From assembly GCA_934591815.1 (NCBI GenBank), contig CAKTPV010000004.1:50732-114731 (forward strand): a stretch of 64,000 nt of DNA, in the 5' to 3' direction. Shown here piece after piece: positions 16,840 to 25,527 of the stretch. Source of the DNA: an uncultured Oscillospiraceae bacterium (GTDB taxonomy: Bacteria > Bacillota > Clostridia > Oscillospirales > Oscillospiraceae). The notes beneath the pieces were generated by a model. The model was not told the origin of the DNA and did no database searches. It saw only the letters and a list, made by a program, of their open reading frames with translations. How positions within the stretch are numbered: the stretch's first letter is position 1; every line of letters begins with the position of its first letter. The position numbers and the translations under genes are program-made.

Positions 16840-16973
16840 GGAAAACTTATCGTCCCCCTCGGAGAGCAGGGGGTTCCCCAAAGGGGGACCGGTCCCCCTT
16901 TGGAGGCGCACCGCGAACGAAGTGAGCAGGCATTTTCCACAGAAAATGTGTGCGCCTGGGGAGGTGTTTTAAT
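16840..16973 (+). promoter_or_regulatory. Hairpin-rich intergenic element with 26-bp perfect palindrome
   Basis: A perfect palindrome, CCAAAGGGGGACC then GGTCCCCCTTTGG, occupies 16878-16903. It is followed by a hairpin CATTTTC-caca-GAAAATG that sits inside a larger AGGCGCA/TGCGCCT stem. The cluster is otherwise gap-free, so this 144-bp break between tadZ and tadA stands out. It may attenuate, process or stabilise mRNA between the upstream and downstream Tad genes. There is no T-run, so it is not a classical terminator. Confidence 0.6.
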
Positions 16974-18485
16974 ATGGCTCTTGGCGAAAAGCGAAACGGC
17001 TCGGTCTTTGCCACAGCTGCACAGCGGCGGGATGCGGCAGAATATCAGGTCACCTCGGAGCCGGAGGTCGTCCCTGTAGTGGTGGACGACACGCCGCAGC
17101 GGACTCTGAACACCGATATTGGCGCGCTTAGGCAGGCACACAACCTGTTCTTTACCCCGTCGGCAGAGGGCAGGGACTTCAATTCCGTGCTGCAGGAGGT
17201 GCAGGAGTACATCTCCGGCGCCTACGCCGCACTCATCACCGGGGGCGGCGAGGACTCCAAGGAACAGCTCATGCGTTACATCACCAAGTACCTGCAGGAC
17301 CGGCGTATCGCCGTAGCAGGCATGACGCAGACGGAGCTGGTGGACGCCATCTATTCCGAGATGGCGGAGTTCGGCTTCCTGACCCGCTATATCTACGCCG
17401 ACGGCATTGAGGAGATCAACATCAACTCGTGGCGGGATATCGAGGTGCAGTATTCGGACGGTCGAAGCGAAAAGCTCACGGAACACTTTGACTCGCCGGA
17501 ACACGCGCTTGCCGTCATCCGGCGAATGCTCCACGCCTCCGGCATGGTGCTGGACAACGCCAGCCCTCTGGTCACGGGACACCTGACCCGCAACACCCGT
17601 ATTGCCGCTATGAAGTCCCCCGTGGTGGATGAGGATGTGGGCGTCGCCGCCTCCATCCGAATCGTCAACCGCCACAATCTCAGCCGTGAGGATCTGCTGC
17701 GCAGCGGCACAGCCACAGAGAAAATGCTGGACTGGCTTTCCGTATTTTTGCGCTATGGGATCTCCATCTGCGTGGCTGGTGCCACTTCCTCCGGCAAGAC
17801 CACGGCGGCAGGCTGGCTGCTGACTACCATACCCGACAGCAAACGCATCTTCACCATTGAGAACGGCTCCCGTGAGCTGGAGCTGGTGCGGGAGGAAAAC
17901 GGTAAGGTAGTCAACTCGGTGGTCCACACCCTGACCCGCGACAGCGAAAATGAGCGTCAGCGGATCGATCAGATCGCGCTGGTGGATATCTGCCTGCGCT
18001 TCAACCCGGACATCCTGGTGGTGGGTGAGATGCGCGGCGCCGAGGCCAATGCCGCGCAGGAGGCCGCCCGCGTGGGCGTGGCGGTGTTGACCACCATCCA
18101 CTCCAACTCCTGCGAGGCGACCTACCGCCGCATGGTGTCCCTGTGCAAACGAGCCGTGGATATGTCGGACGAAACGCTTCTCAGCTATGTGACGGAGGCA
18201 TACCCCATCGTGGTCTTTTGCAAGCAGTTGGAAAATAAGCAGCGCCGCATGATGGAGATCATGGAATGTGAGATCCTGCCCAATGGGGATCGCCGCTACA
18301 ACACGCTGTTCCGCTATGTTATCAAGGAGAATCACATGGAGGACGGCAAATTCGTCATCGAAGGACATCACACGCAGGTGAACGAGATCTCCGTGAGTCT
18401 GCGCAAACGCCTGCTGGAAAACGGTATGCCCAACGAGGAGCTGCAGGCTATTTTGGAAACCAAGAAGGAGGTGAACGCCACATGA
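16974..18485 (+). CDS. tadA: TadA/CpaF-type secretion ATPase
   Basis: 503 residues from ATG 16974 (GGGGAGG upstream). GspE/TadA superfamily hexameric ATPase: Walker A GATSSGKTT near residue 269, Asp-box region RIFTIENGSRELEL, Walker B LVVGEMRGAEA near residue 348, and the His-box TTIHSNS near 378. The N-terminal CpaF domain contains YIYADGIEEININ. It powers pilus assembly at the inner face of the membrane. Overlaps tadB by ATGA. Confidence 0.93.
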   Translation: MALGEKRNGSVFATAAQRRDAAEYQVTSEPEVVPVVVDDTPQRTLNTDIGALRQAHNLFFTPSAEGRDFNSVLQEVQEYISGAYAALITGGGEDSKEQLMRYITKYLQDRRIAVAGMTQTELVDAIYSEMAEFGFLTRYIYADGIEEININSWRDIEVQYSDGRSEKLTEHFDSPEHALAVIRRMLHASGMVLDNASPLVTGHLTRNTRIAAMKSPVVDEDVGVAASIRIVNRHNLSREDLLRSGTATEKMLDWLSVFLRYGISICVAGATSSGKTTAAGWLLTTIPDSKRIFTIENGSRELELVREENGKVVNSVVHTLTRDSENERQRIDQIALVDICLRFNPDILVVGEMRGAEANAAQEAARVGVAVLTTIHSNSCEATYRRMVSLCKRAVDMSDETLLSYVTEAYPIVVFCKQLENKQRRMMEIMECEILPNGDRRYNTLFRYVIKENHMEDGKFVIEGHHTQVNEISVSLRKRLLENGMPNEELQAILETKKEVNAT

Positions 18486-19411
18486 CAGCCCTGCTGCTGA
18501 CTGCGTGCGTCGGCATGATCACCGGCGCATTTCTCATCTTCCGCATCTCGCCCATGGACTTCACGCTGGGTGTGTTCCGCCGGTTGACCGCCGGGCCCAA
18601 AAGCATCCGGGATGAGATCAACGAAACCACTCATCGCAAAAAGCCCGGCTTCTTCCGCCGCGAGATATCGGAAGCGCAGACGATCCTGCAAGCCACCGGC
18701 AAGGAGGAACGCTTTCCCGTGCTGTGCGCGGCATCCCTGCTGCTCTTTGCCGTGGGTGCGGGCATCGCCATCATCATGAATAACCTCTTGCTGGTGCCGG
18801 TGCTGGCGGCCGGCATGATGTTCCTGCCCTTTTGGTACATCAAGCTCACGGCCGGACACTACAGGAAAGCTGTTACCGCCGAGCTGGAAACGGCACTTTC
18901 TATTATCACCACGGCCTACCTCCGCAGTGAGGATCTGCAGACCGCCGTGGAGGAGAACATCAACTACCTGAACCCGCCCGTACAAGGCGTGTTCCGCAGC
19001 TTTCTCACCCGCATCAAGCACATCGACCCGGATATGAATGCGGCGTTGGCAGAGCTGAAGTCTGCCATTGACAATGAGGTGTGGCGGGAGTGGTGTGAGG
19101 CACTCTCCGCCTGCCAGTATGACCACAGCATGAAAAGCACCCTTAATCCCATTGTGGCAAAGCTATCAGATATGCGCATCATCAATGGGGAGCTGGAGAA
19201 TCTCGTGTTCGCGCCCCGCAAGGAATTCATCTCCATGGCGGCGCTGGTGGTGCTGAATATCCCGCTGCTGTACTTTCTCAACAAGGACTGGTATGCGGCC
19301 TTGATGACCACCGTACCCGGTAAAGCGGTGCTGGCGGTCTGTGCCACCGCTATCTTTCTCTCCTTTGCCAGAGTGGTCAAGCTGACCCAGCCCATTGAAT
19401 ATCGGAGGTGA
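18482..19411 (+). CDS. tadB: TadB-like membrane platform protein
   Basis: 309 residues with hydrophobic helices near residues 1-20, 82-118 and two at the C-terminus (about 257-300) around a cytoplasmic T2SSF-like region (ELETALSIITTAYLRSEDLQ). Position after tadA and before a second platform gene fits TadB. Overlaps the tadC leader by a few bases. Confidence 0.8.
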   Translation: MTALLLTACVGMITGAFLIFRISPMDFTLGVFRRLTAGPKSIRDEINETTHRKKPGFFRREISEAQTILQATGKEERFPVLCAASLLLFAVGAGIAIIMNNLLLVPVLAAGMMFLPFWYIKLTAGHYRKAVTAELETALSIITTAYLRSEDLQTAVEENINYLNPPVQGVFRSFLTRIKHIDPDMNAALAELKSAIDNEVWREWCEALSACQYDHSMKSTLNPIVAKLSDMRIINGELENLVFAPRKEFISMAALVVLNIPLLYFLNKDWYAALMTTVPGKAVLAVCATAIFLSFARVVKLTQPIEYRR

Positions 19412-19416
19412 CGGAC

Positions 19417-20292
19417 ATGACGATCTTACTGTTCCTTTTCGGCGTGGCCGTTGCCGCGGGACTGTTCTTCATTCTGGCGGATATCCTGAAGCTGCCCCGC
19501 CTCTCCACGGAGAAGGCACTTCTGTCCGCAGGGCGAGCCGAGAAAAAGCGGATGAAGTCGCTGGACGCGATCTTCCTTGGCTGGGCTATCAAGCTTTCCA
19601 AGTTTATCCGAATGGATGAATACAAGAGGCATCGGCTGGAGCGAACGCTGAGTGCTGCCGGCATGGATATGACGCCGGAGGTCTATTTGGCCTATACCAT
19701 CCTCAAGCCTGCCGCCGCGCTGCTGGCGGTCATTCCGTGTCTGCTGATCTTCCCTCTGCTCTCGCCCATCGTGGTGCTGCTGTCGATATTGCTTTACTTC
19801 AAGGAGAGCCGCAAGGCGGAGGAAAAGGTCACCGAACGCCGCGAGAAGATCGAGGGTGAGCTGCCCCGCTTTGTTGCCACAGTGGAGCAGGAATTGGGAG
19901 CCAGCCGCGATGTGCTGACGATCCTTGAAAACTACAAGCGGCACGCCGGTCCCGACTTCGCCCGTGAGCTGGATGTGCTGACGGCGGATATGCGCTCGTC
20001 CTCTTACGAAGCGGCACTGGTCCGCTTCGAGGGCAGGCTGGCGTCGCCCATGCTCTCCGACATCGTGCGCGGGCTCATCGGCGTCCTGCGCGGCGATGAC
20101 GGGCGCGTCTATTTTCAGATGCTCTCGCACGATATGAAACAGCTGGAGCTTCAGCGGCTCAAGGCGCAGGCGGCGAAGATCCCGCCCAAGATCCGTGTGT
20201 ACTCCTTCGTCATGCTGGTCTGCTTTATGCTCATCTACATTGTGGTCATCCTCATGCAGATCCTCACCTCGATGGGAGGGCTGTTCGGATGA
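19417..20292 (+). CDS. tadC: TadC-like membrane platform protein
   Basis: 291 residues from ATG 19417, 8 bases after GGAGG; an in-frame GTG at 19408 overlapping the tadB stop is possible. The T2SSF-type pattern is LPRFVATVEQELGASRDVLT, with terminal membrane helices at the N-terminus, near 100-130 and at the C-terminus (VMLVCFMLIYIVVILM). TadB and TadC together form the inner-membrane base that TadA turns. Confidence 0.82.
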   Translation: MTILLFLFGVAVAAGLFFILADILKLPRLSTEKALLSAGRAEKKRMKSLDAIFLGWAIKLSKFIRMDEYKRHRLERTLSAAGMDMTPEVYLAYTILKPAAALLAVIPCLLIFPLLSPIVVLLSILLYFKESRKAEEKVTERREKIEGELPRFVATVEQELGASRDVLTILENYKRHAGPDFARELDVLTADMRSSSYEAALVRFEGRLASPMLSDIVRGLIGVLRGDDGRVYFQMLSHDMKQLELQRLKAQAAKIPPKIRVYSFVMLVCFMLIYIVVILMQILTSMGGLFG

Positions 20293-20681
20293 GAAACAAA
20301 TGGAAGAAACGCTCCGGCGAGGGCTATATCGATACCTGCGTCCTCATCCTCTGCGCCATGCTGGTGATCGCATTGGCGGTGAAGATGCTGCCGGTGTATG
20401 TGGCGAAGCAGCAGCTTGACACCTTCGCCGCCGAGCTGGTGCGGGAAGCCGAGATCACCGGCAGAGTCGGGAGTGAAACGACCTCACGCGCGCAGGTGCT
20501 GTCTGAGCGGTTGGAGATCGACCCGGACATCCGCTGGTCCCGCACCGGCCGCATCCAGCTCAATGAGGAGGTGACGGTGACGCTGACCATGGATGTGGAC
20601 ATCGGCTTCGGTGGGCTTGGCAGCTTCCCCATTGAGCTGACAGCACAGGCCAGCGGCAGATCGGAGGTGTACTGGAAGTGA
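20289..20681 (+). CDS. DUF4320 pilin-like protein with SGEGY motif
   Basis: 130 residues: basic leader MRNKWKKR, SGEGYID at residues 9-15, one membrane helix (about 16-35), then a beta-rich periplasm-side domain (IQLNEEVTVTLTMDVDIG). The pattern matches DUF4320, found in Clostridia ICEs. The architecture equals TadE/TadF minor pseudopilins. ATGA overlap with tadC and GTGA overlap with the next gene show stoichiometric co-expression. Confidence 0.8.
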   Translation: MRNKWKKRSGEGYIDTCVLILCAMLVIALAVKMLPVYVAKQQLDTFAAELVREAEITGRVGSETTSRAQVLSERLEIDPDIRWSRTGRIQLNEEVTVTLTMDVDIGFGGLGSFPIELTAQASGRSEVYWK

Positions 20682-21211
20682 GAAAACGACTCTTGCGCTC
20701 TCGCTCCGGTGAGGGCTATCCCATGGTCATTGCTGTGACACTCTGCCTGCTCATGCTCTTTATGGTCATAGCGGAATATTTCCGGGTGAACATCATCGTG
20801 CAGGGCGTGCGGGACGCGGTGCAGCAGGCGGTCATCGCCACGGTCAATGAGAACTATGACGATGTGTACCATTCTGTGCGGGAGGGCTATGCCGCAGGCT
20901 GGTTCCCGGAGGGGGACGGCGAGTGGTTCGAGTCCATTGACGCCGGTGACATCTACGGCAACCTGTCCTATATTCTTGGCCTTACCACAGATGGCGAAGG
21001 CTACATGAAATACGCCGGAAACGAGCTGGAATATACGCTCTCCGACCTGTCCGTTCATATCTCCAACAACGCCATCGCATCAGGCCGGAGCGAGGGGTAT
21101 CTCGCAACCGCCACCCTCCATCTGGAGGTCCCCACCCGCTTTGCCGGACGGGTGCTGCCGCCCGTGAGCCTAAATCTGCAGGTGCAGGCCAAGTATATCC
21201 CGAAGTTTTAG
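20678..21211 (+). CDS. TadE-like minor pilin with SGEGY motif
   Basis: 177 residues, GTG 20678. Basic leader MRKRLLRSR, SGEGY at residues 10-14, a membrane helix (VIAVTLCLLMLFMVIAEYF) and a TadE-like body (RDAVQQAVIATVNENYDDVY). The C-terminal beta region probably lies outside the membrane. It lacks the ID after SGEGY seen in the other two proteins (here PMV). Likely a minor pseudopilin. Confidence 0.72.
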   Translation: MRKRLLRSRSGEGYPMVIAVTLCLLMLFMVIAEYFRVNIIVQGVRDAVQQAVIATVNENYDDVYHSVREGYAAGWFPEGDGEWFESIDAGDIYGNLSYILGLTTDGEGYMKYAGNELEYTLSDLSVHISNNAIASGRSEGYLATATLHLEVPTRFAGRVLPPVSLNLQVQAKYIPKF

Positions 21212-21308
21212 TTCTTTTCACTTCTTGCAGTAGACTTCCGAAGAAAGCTGTGGTATGTTCGGGATAAGAAGAAAAACCACTGACCCCTACAAAGGAGGAG
21301 TTCGACCT

Positions 21309-21857
21309 ATGACAGACAAAACAAAACGCATCATCCTCATTGCGGCAGGCGTCCTGCTCTGCGCGGTACTGGTGGTGGGGATCGTCAGCCGCCTTGCGGC
21401 AGTGCCCATGCCCATCGACCCCGCCATCCCGGACGATACACCCAACACGAAAGATCCGGTTGTGAACATCAGCAATCCAGAGGAAAAGGTGGATAGCAAG
21501 ACGGATGGCGAACAGCGTGATCCCGGCAGGGATGCTGACAGCTCCGGCACAGAGCAGACCATTCAGGGTACGCCCACCAAGCCGGACGCGCCGGAGCATC
21601 CCGGCAAGACGGAAAAGGACCATGCGGCGGATGATGTGCCGGAAGCGGACCGCAACAAGGAAACGCCGCCCACCTACAAGCCAGAGCAGACTGAGGTAAA
21701 GCCCCAGCCCACAGAGCCTGCGGGCGGCAGTACCAATGATGCCGGACAGGTGTATGTTCCGGGCTTCGGCTACATCACGCCCAGCGGTCCAAACACAGTC
21801 ATCGATGGGCAGGACATCTATGAGAACGGCAACAAGATCGGTATCATGGGCGGCTGA
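21309..21857 (+). CDS. Membrane-anchored Pro/Asp-rich protein (DUF6550-like)
   Basis: 182 residues from ATG 21309 (AAAGGAGG upstream). One N-terminal membrane helix (about 8-30) is followed by a long disordered acidic, Pro/Thr/Glu-rich stretch and a compact conserved end (YVPGFGYITPSGPN). Extracellular linker architecture; it may span the wall near the pilus. It is the last gene before a terminator. Confidence 0.7.
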   Translation: MTDKTKRIILIAAGVLLCAVLVVGIVSRLAAVPMPIDPAIPDDTPNTKDPVVNISNPEEKVDSKTDGEQRDPGRDADSSGTEQTIQGTPTKPDAPEHPGKTEKDHAADDVPEADRNKETPPTYKPEQTEVKPQPTEPAGGSTNDAGQVYVPGFGYITPSGPNTVIDGQDIYENGNKIGIMGG

Positions 21858-21872
21858 CCTCGCCCTCCCAAG

Positions 21873-21907
21873 AGAGACACGGCTGAGAAACGGCCGTGTC
21901 TCTTTTT
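21873..21907 (+). terminator. Intrinsic terminator closing the Tad operon
   Basis: 11-bp perfect stem AGAGACACGGC/GCCGTGTCTCT (21873-21883 with 21893-21903) followed by TTTTT. Confidence 0.88.
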
Positions 21908-21931
21908 ATCTTCACGACTGGAGGAATGCGT

Positions 21932-23686
21932 ATGAAAAGGATCATATCCCTGCTGCTGGCGTTGGTGATAGCGATATCTGCCGCTATTCCCGCCTATGCC
22001 ACAGGGGACGGTAACATGGACAGCGGCGGCAGCGGCATGGGGGACGGCACAAAGACCAACTACTGGAATCCCGGCATGGACGGAGTGAGATTATCTGTCA
22101 TTCATGCTGACAACAGAGCAGTTATTGGAAGTGTGGTGGATTGGAGCAATCAGAAGCCCAACGCAAACATTGCTCATTTCGGAAAAGTGTCCAAGCTCTC
22201 CTATAATGCTGGGAGAACCTTGTCTCCCGCGGTGGGTGGCTATGTCTGCGTGCAGCCAACTCAGAAGCTGCCCAAGATCATCTCCACCGGCAGCAGTAAG
22301 GCCAGCATCGCCGCGATTCGCAGCTATTTCACCGATGAACAGGTCATCCGAGCGATTGCCGGATATGTGGGAATCGACTTTGATTTGCTTATCAGTGGAG
22401 ATTACAGAATCGTAGTAGAGCCGCTGGCCTATCTTTGCTATAACGGTCAGCAGTTCGCCATGACCGCCACGGAAGCGGCTCTGTATGATCAGGTCGTCAA
22501 CGGAGATCTCAGAAAGAAGCTGGGTACGCTCACCCATAAAAATCTGCCGCTGGCGATTTTTCTGGAGGAGGCGGATCTCGGCTACACTGCATGGTCCGGC
22601 AGCCGCACGGATAAGGTGTCCAACGGCGACATCATCTCCTCTCTTGGCATCGGCATCGTCCGCTTCAACGAGGTGACCACGCCGCCCGAACCCGGCGAAT
22701 ATGACTACGAATACCGCGTCAACACAGAAGTCATCACCTCCGTGGAGGTGCGCGGCGGACAGTCCGACCCGGATAACCCTGTATCGGTACGCTTTAACAT
22801 CCAGGGCAGGACTTACACTGTAAGCAATGTCTACTACCCGGACGGCGACAGCCAGCTGGCATGGGTACGCTGGCGTACTCCTGCGGAACCCTGTGTCATA
22901 ACGATTTCCGTCAGCGTGTACGGCGGCGGCTCGGCGCAGGGCACCATCACCTGTAATATCGTGGATCTGGACGGCAATGACCCGCCCAATCCCCTGGCGG
23001 ATGACCGCAACAACGGCTTCAGGCCGGCGTCTGTTCCCGAAAAGGAACAGGTGACCTCGGCGTCCTGGGGCATCTGGTCACCGTGGTGGCAGGAGAATTG
23101 GGAGTGGGTAGAAAACTGGCAGAAATGCTGGCACACAGACCGCTGGACGGATGCGGACGGCAAGACCCACAGGGACCGCTGGTACCATTGGGTGGACAAC
23201 GGCTGGTGGGAGGACCATGGCTGGTGGGAGTTTGACTACAACGGCTACTCCGCAAGCCTGACTGCATCCATGCGCATCACGCCGGACGAAAAGAGCCCCA
23301 CGGCGACCGCATCCACGCTGAAAAGCGGCTATGGCGTTCAGGAGAAGGTGACCGCAAAAGTCACCACAAATCAGAGTGCGGCGGTGACGGCAGCGCAGAA
23401 TGCCGTGACCTATTTCCCGGAGTTTGGCTATGAGAACTATTGGCGGCTGCTGGAGGCAGAAATCTCCGGGCGAAGCACGACCTTCCAATTCAAAGTCAAT
23501 CCCTACAGCACCTACAACCGCCGCACCCACTTCACGCCCATCTGGTATCCGGACGGCAGCTATACGCCCTACACATGGCTTCTGGATTGCTGGACGCCGG
23601 CAGGAATGCTCTCCATGAACCTGACGGACAGCGTCACCATCCGGGGGAATCTGTGGGAGGAGTGGCATATCGCTCCCGCAAAGTGA
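21932..23686 (+). CDS. Large secreted Trp-rich protein, candidate adhesin or pilus tip
   Basis: 584 residues from ATG 21932 (GGAGG seven bases upstream). The signal peptide is KRIISLLLALVIAISAAIPA, cleaved about residue 23. Middle segments look beta-sandwich-like. Residues about 385-440 are exceptionally Trp/His-rich, containing WGIWSPWWQENWEWVENW and, further on, WWEDHGWWEFDY. No LPxTG or other anchor is seen, so it is released or held by the pilus/T4SS. It lies between the Tad cluster and the VirB2-like gene. An adhesive surface role is inference. Confidence 0.65.
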   Translation: MKRIISLLLALVIAISAAIPAYATGDGNMDSGGSGMGDGTKTNYWNPGMDGVRLSVIHADNRAVIGSVVDWSNQKPNANIAHFGKVSKLSYNAGRTLSPAVGGYVCVQPTQKLPKIISTGSSKASIAAIRSYFTDEQVIRAIAGYVGIDFDLLISGDYRIVVEPLAYLCYNGQQFAMTATEAALYDQVVNGDLRKKLGTLTHKNLPLAIFLEEADLGYTAWSGSRTDKVSNGDIISSLGIGIVRFNEVTTPPEPGEYDYEYRVNTEVITSVEVRGGQSDPDNPVSVRFNIQGRTYTVSNVYYPDGDSQLAWVRWRTPAEPCVITISVSVYGGGSAQGTITCNIVDLDGNDPPNPLADDRNNGFRPASVPEKEQVTSASWGIWSPWWQENWEWVENWQKCWHTDRWTDADGKTHRDRWYHWVDNGWWEDHGWWEFDYNGYSASLTASMRITPDEKSPTATASTLKSGYGVQEKVTAKVTTNQSAAVTAAQNAVTYFPEFGYENYWRLLEAEISGRSTTFQFKVNPYSTYNRRTHFTPIWYPDGSYTPYTWLLDCWTPAGMLSMNLTDSVTIRGNLWEEWHIAPAK

Positions 23687-23753
23687 GAATAATTACTGAT
23701 TTTATAAAAGCCGCAGGAATTCTATCGTCCTGTGACAAGAAAGAGGTGTATTT

Positions 23754-24092
23754 ATGCGCAACAAAAAGATCTTGCTTTTGGCCGTCCTCGTCCTGCTCCT
23801 GTGCGGAGCTTTCTCCACCACGGCCTTTGCCGCAGGTACCGGAGATGTGGCCGGTGCGGTGGAGGGGACGTGGCAGACGGCGTCCGGGCAGATCAAGACC
23901 GTGGTGAACAATGTGGTCTTTCCCGCCATCGACCTGATTTTGGCGGTATTCTTCTTCGCCAAACTTGGTACGGCCTATTTCGACTTCAGAAAAAGCGGCC
24001 AGTTCGAGTGGACGGCGCCCGCCATTTTGTTCGCGTGCCTGGTGTTCACGTTGACAGCACCGCTGTACATCTGGCAGATCATCGGAATTTGA
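23754..24092 (+). CDS. VirB2-like T4SS subunit (DUF3852 type)
   Basis: 112 residues: signal peptide (about residues 1-26, ending TAFAAG) followed by two membrane helices (VVFPAIDLILAVFFF and ILFACLVFTLTAPLYIWQI) with a short loop. This is the size and topology of VirB2/TrbC conjugative pilins, and DUF3852 proteins occupy this position in Clostridia ICEs. It starts the T4SS module. Confidence 0.75.
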   Translation: MRNKKILLLAVLVLLLCGAFSTTAFAAGTGDVAGAVEGTWQTASGQIKTVVNNVVFPAIDLILAVFFFAKLGTAYFDFRKSGQFEWTAPAILFACLVFTLTAPLYIWQIIGI

Positions 24093-24102
24093 GGTGCAGA
24101 CG

Positions 24103-24528
24103 ATGACATTTTACGAACAGGAGCTTCGGAAGATCGTCGGAGAACGGTACCCTGACGCCACTTATGTGGGCAGAGCCTGCTATGTCCGGTTGGACGAGAT
24201 GAATCGGGCAAAAATCCAGTTTGTCACTACCGGCATCGCAAATCAATACAGCGCTCTGCGGCTGACGGTACTGAATCGTCAGGAGGGTGATGTAGACAAT
24301 CTGCTGCTTCGCTTTTCTGACTTGTTCGGCAAGAAGATGGTGAATAATCCCAACTTCCGGGATGGGGTTATCCCTCACATTTGGGATGACTATGGAAAGG
24401 TGAGCTGGTATGTATACCACCCCACCCGGCAGGATTATGAGGTGCTGTCCGATGCAGTGTCAGACTATCTGGAGGTATTTCAGGATATGAGCCAGTCCGC
24501 TGACCGGGCGTGGGAGCAGACAATGTAA
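24103..24528 (+). CDS. Small soluble ICE protein, unknown function
   Basis: 141 residues from ATG 24103 (GAGG eight bases before; a GTG at 24094 is possible). No membrane segment. The pattern FYEQELRKIVGERYPDATYV, then YVRLDEMNRAKIQFVTTG, is not a family I can name. Tail RAWEQTM equals that of the 2976 gene. Inserted between two T4SS membrane genes and closed by its own terminator. Confidence 0.7.
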   Translation: MTFYEQELRKIVGERYPDATYVGRACYVRLDEMNRAKIQFVTTGIANQYSALRLTVLNRQEGDVDNLLLRFSDLFGKKMVNNPNFRDGVIPHIWDDYGKVSWYVYHPTRQDYEVLSDAVSDYLEVFQDMSQSADRAWEQTM

Positions 24529-24543
24529 CAAAAGTGTGATTTG

Positions 24544-24569
24544 AAGGCCGTACCAGCTGTACGGCCTTT
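24544..24569 (+). terminator. Terminator-like hairpin
   Basis: Perfect 10-bp stem AAGGCCGTAC/GTACGGCCTT with a 5-base loop; only a short T stretch follows. Confidence 0.6.
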
Positions 24570-24627
24570 GCCATATCCCAAAGCAGCTGGTGCGGCCTCA
24601 CCCGGAATAGTGAGGTGAAACCGATCA

Positions 24628-25527
24628 ATGTTCATTTGGGATTTTGTTGCCGCCAAGGTGTTAGGCCAGATCGTGGATTGGTTCTACGGTCAAATCGTAG
24701 GCTTTCTCGGCAACTTCTTTTCGGAGATGGGAAACATGGGCGCGGAGCTCTTCACCATGGATTGGGTGCAGAGCATCGTGCTGTTCTTCTCCTATTTGGC
24801 ATGGGCACTCTACGGCACAGGGCTGGTGGTGGCCTGCTTCGAGACCGGCGTGGAGTATTCCAGCGGTCGCGGCAATATCCGTGAGACCGCCCTCAATGCC
24901 ATCAAGGGCTTTATGGCTGTCAGCCTCTTCACCGTTGTTCCGGTCCGGCTTTATGAGCTGAGCGTTTCTCTGCAAGGGACCTTCACCGCGGCGCTCACCG
25001 GCTATGGGACATCCATCGGGGATGTGGCCGGAGAGGTCATGAAGGAGTTCAACGCCGTGGAATCGCTGACCGATTTGGCATCCGGCCCTTTTCTCGGCTT
25101 TGGCAGTATCACCAGCGGGATCATGATCCTGTTCTGCATCATCCTTATGGCGTATGCGATCATCAAGGTCTTCTTCGCCAATCTGAAGCGCGGCGGCATC
25201 CTGCTCATCCAGATCGCCGTGGGAAGCCTTTATATGTTCAGCGTCCCTCGCGGATATACGGACGGCTTTACCCAATGGTGCAAGCAGATCATCGGCTTAT
25301 GCCTGTCGGCGTTCTTGCAGGCGACGATCCTTGTCGCCGGACTTATGGTGTTCAAGGATCATGCCCTGTTAGGGCTTGGACTCATGCTCTCCGCCGGCGA
25401 GATCCCCCGTATCGCCGGAGCCTTTGGACTGGATACCTCCACCAAGGCAAACCTCATGAGTGCTGTCTATACCGCACAGGCCGCCGTCAACACCACGCGC
25501 ACGGTCGTACAGGCGGTGGCGAAATGA
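24628..25527 (+). CDS. VirB6/TrbL-like T4SS membrane protein
   Basis: 299 residues with about six hydrophobic helices, including IVLFFSYLAWALYGTGLVVA, GIMILFCIILMAYAIIKVFF and IGLCLSAFLQATILVAGLMV. This is the polytopic core of a conjugation channel (TrbL/VirB6 type). The C-terminal soluble tail is Ala/Thr-rich. Its stop overlaps the methyltransferase start (ATGA). Confidence 0.82.
   Translation: MFIWDFVAAKVLGQIVDWFYGQIVGFLGNFFSEMGNMGAELFTMDWVQSIVLFFSYLAWALYGTGLVVACFETGVEYSSGRGNIRETALNAIKGFMAVSLFTVVPVRLYELSVSLQGTFTAALTGYGTSIGDVAGEVMKEFNAVESLTDLASGPFLGFGSITSGIMILFCIILMAYAIIKVFFANLKRGGILLIQIAVGSLYMFSVPRGYTDGFTQWCKQIIGLCLSAFLQATILVAGLMVFKDHALLGLGLMLSAGEIPRIAGAFGLDTSTKANLMSAVYTAQAAVNTTRTVVQAVAK

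Noticed and set aside
16800-18371. Very long open frame on the minus strand opposite tadA, and similar long antisense frames through 2-44 kb
   Set aside because: They mirror G+C-rich codon use of well-supported plus-strand genes, lack ribosome sites and have no recognisable protein features.
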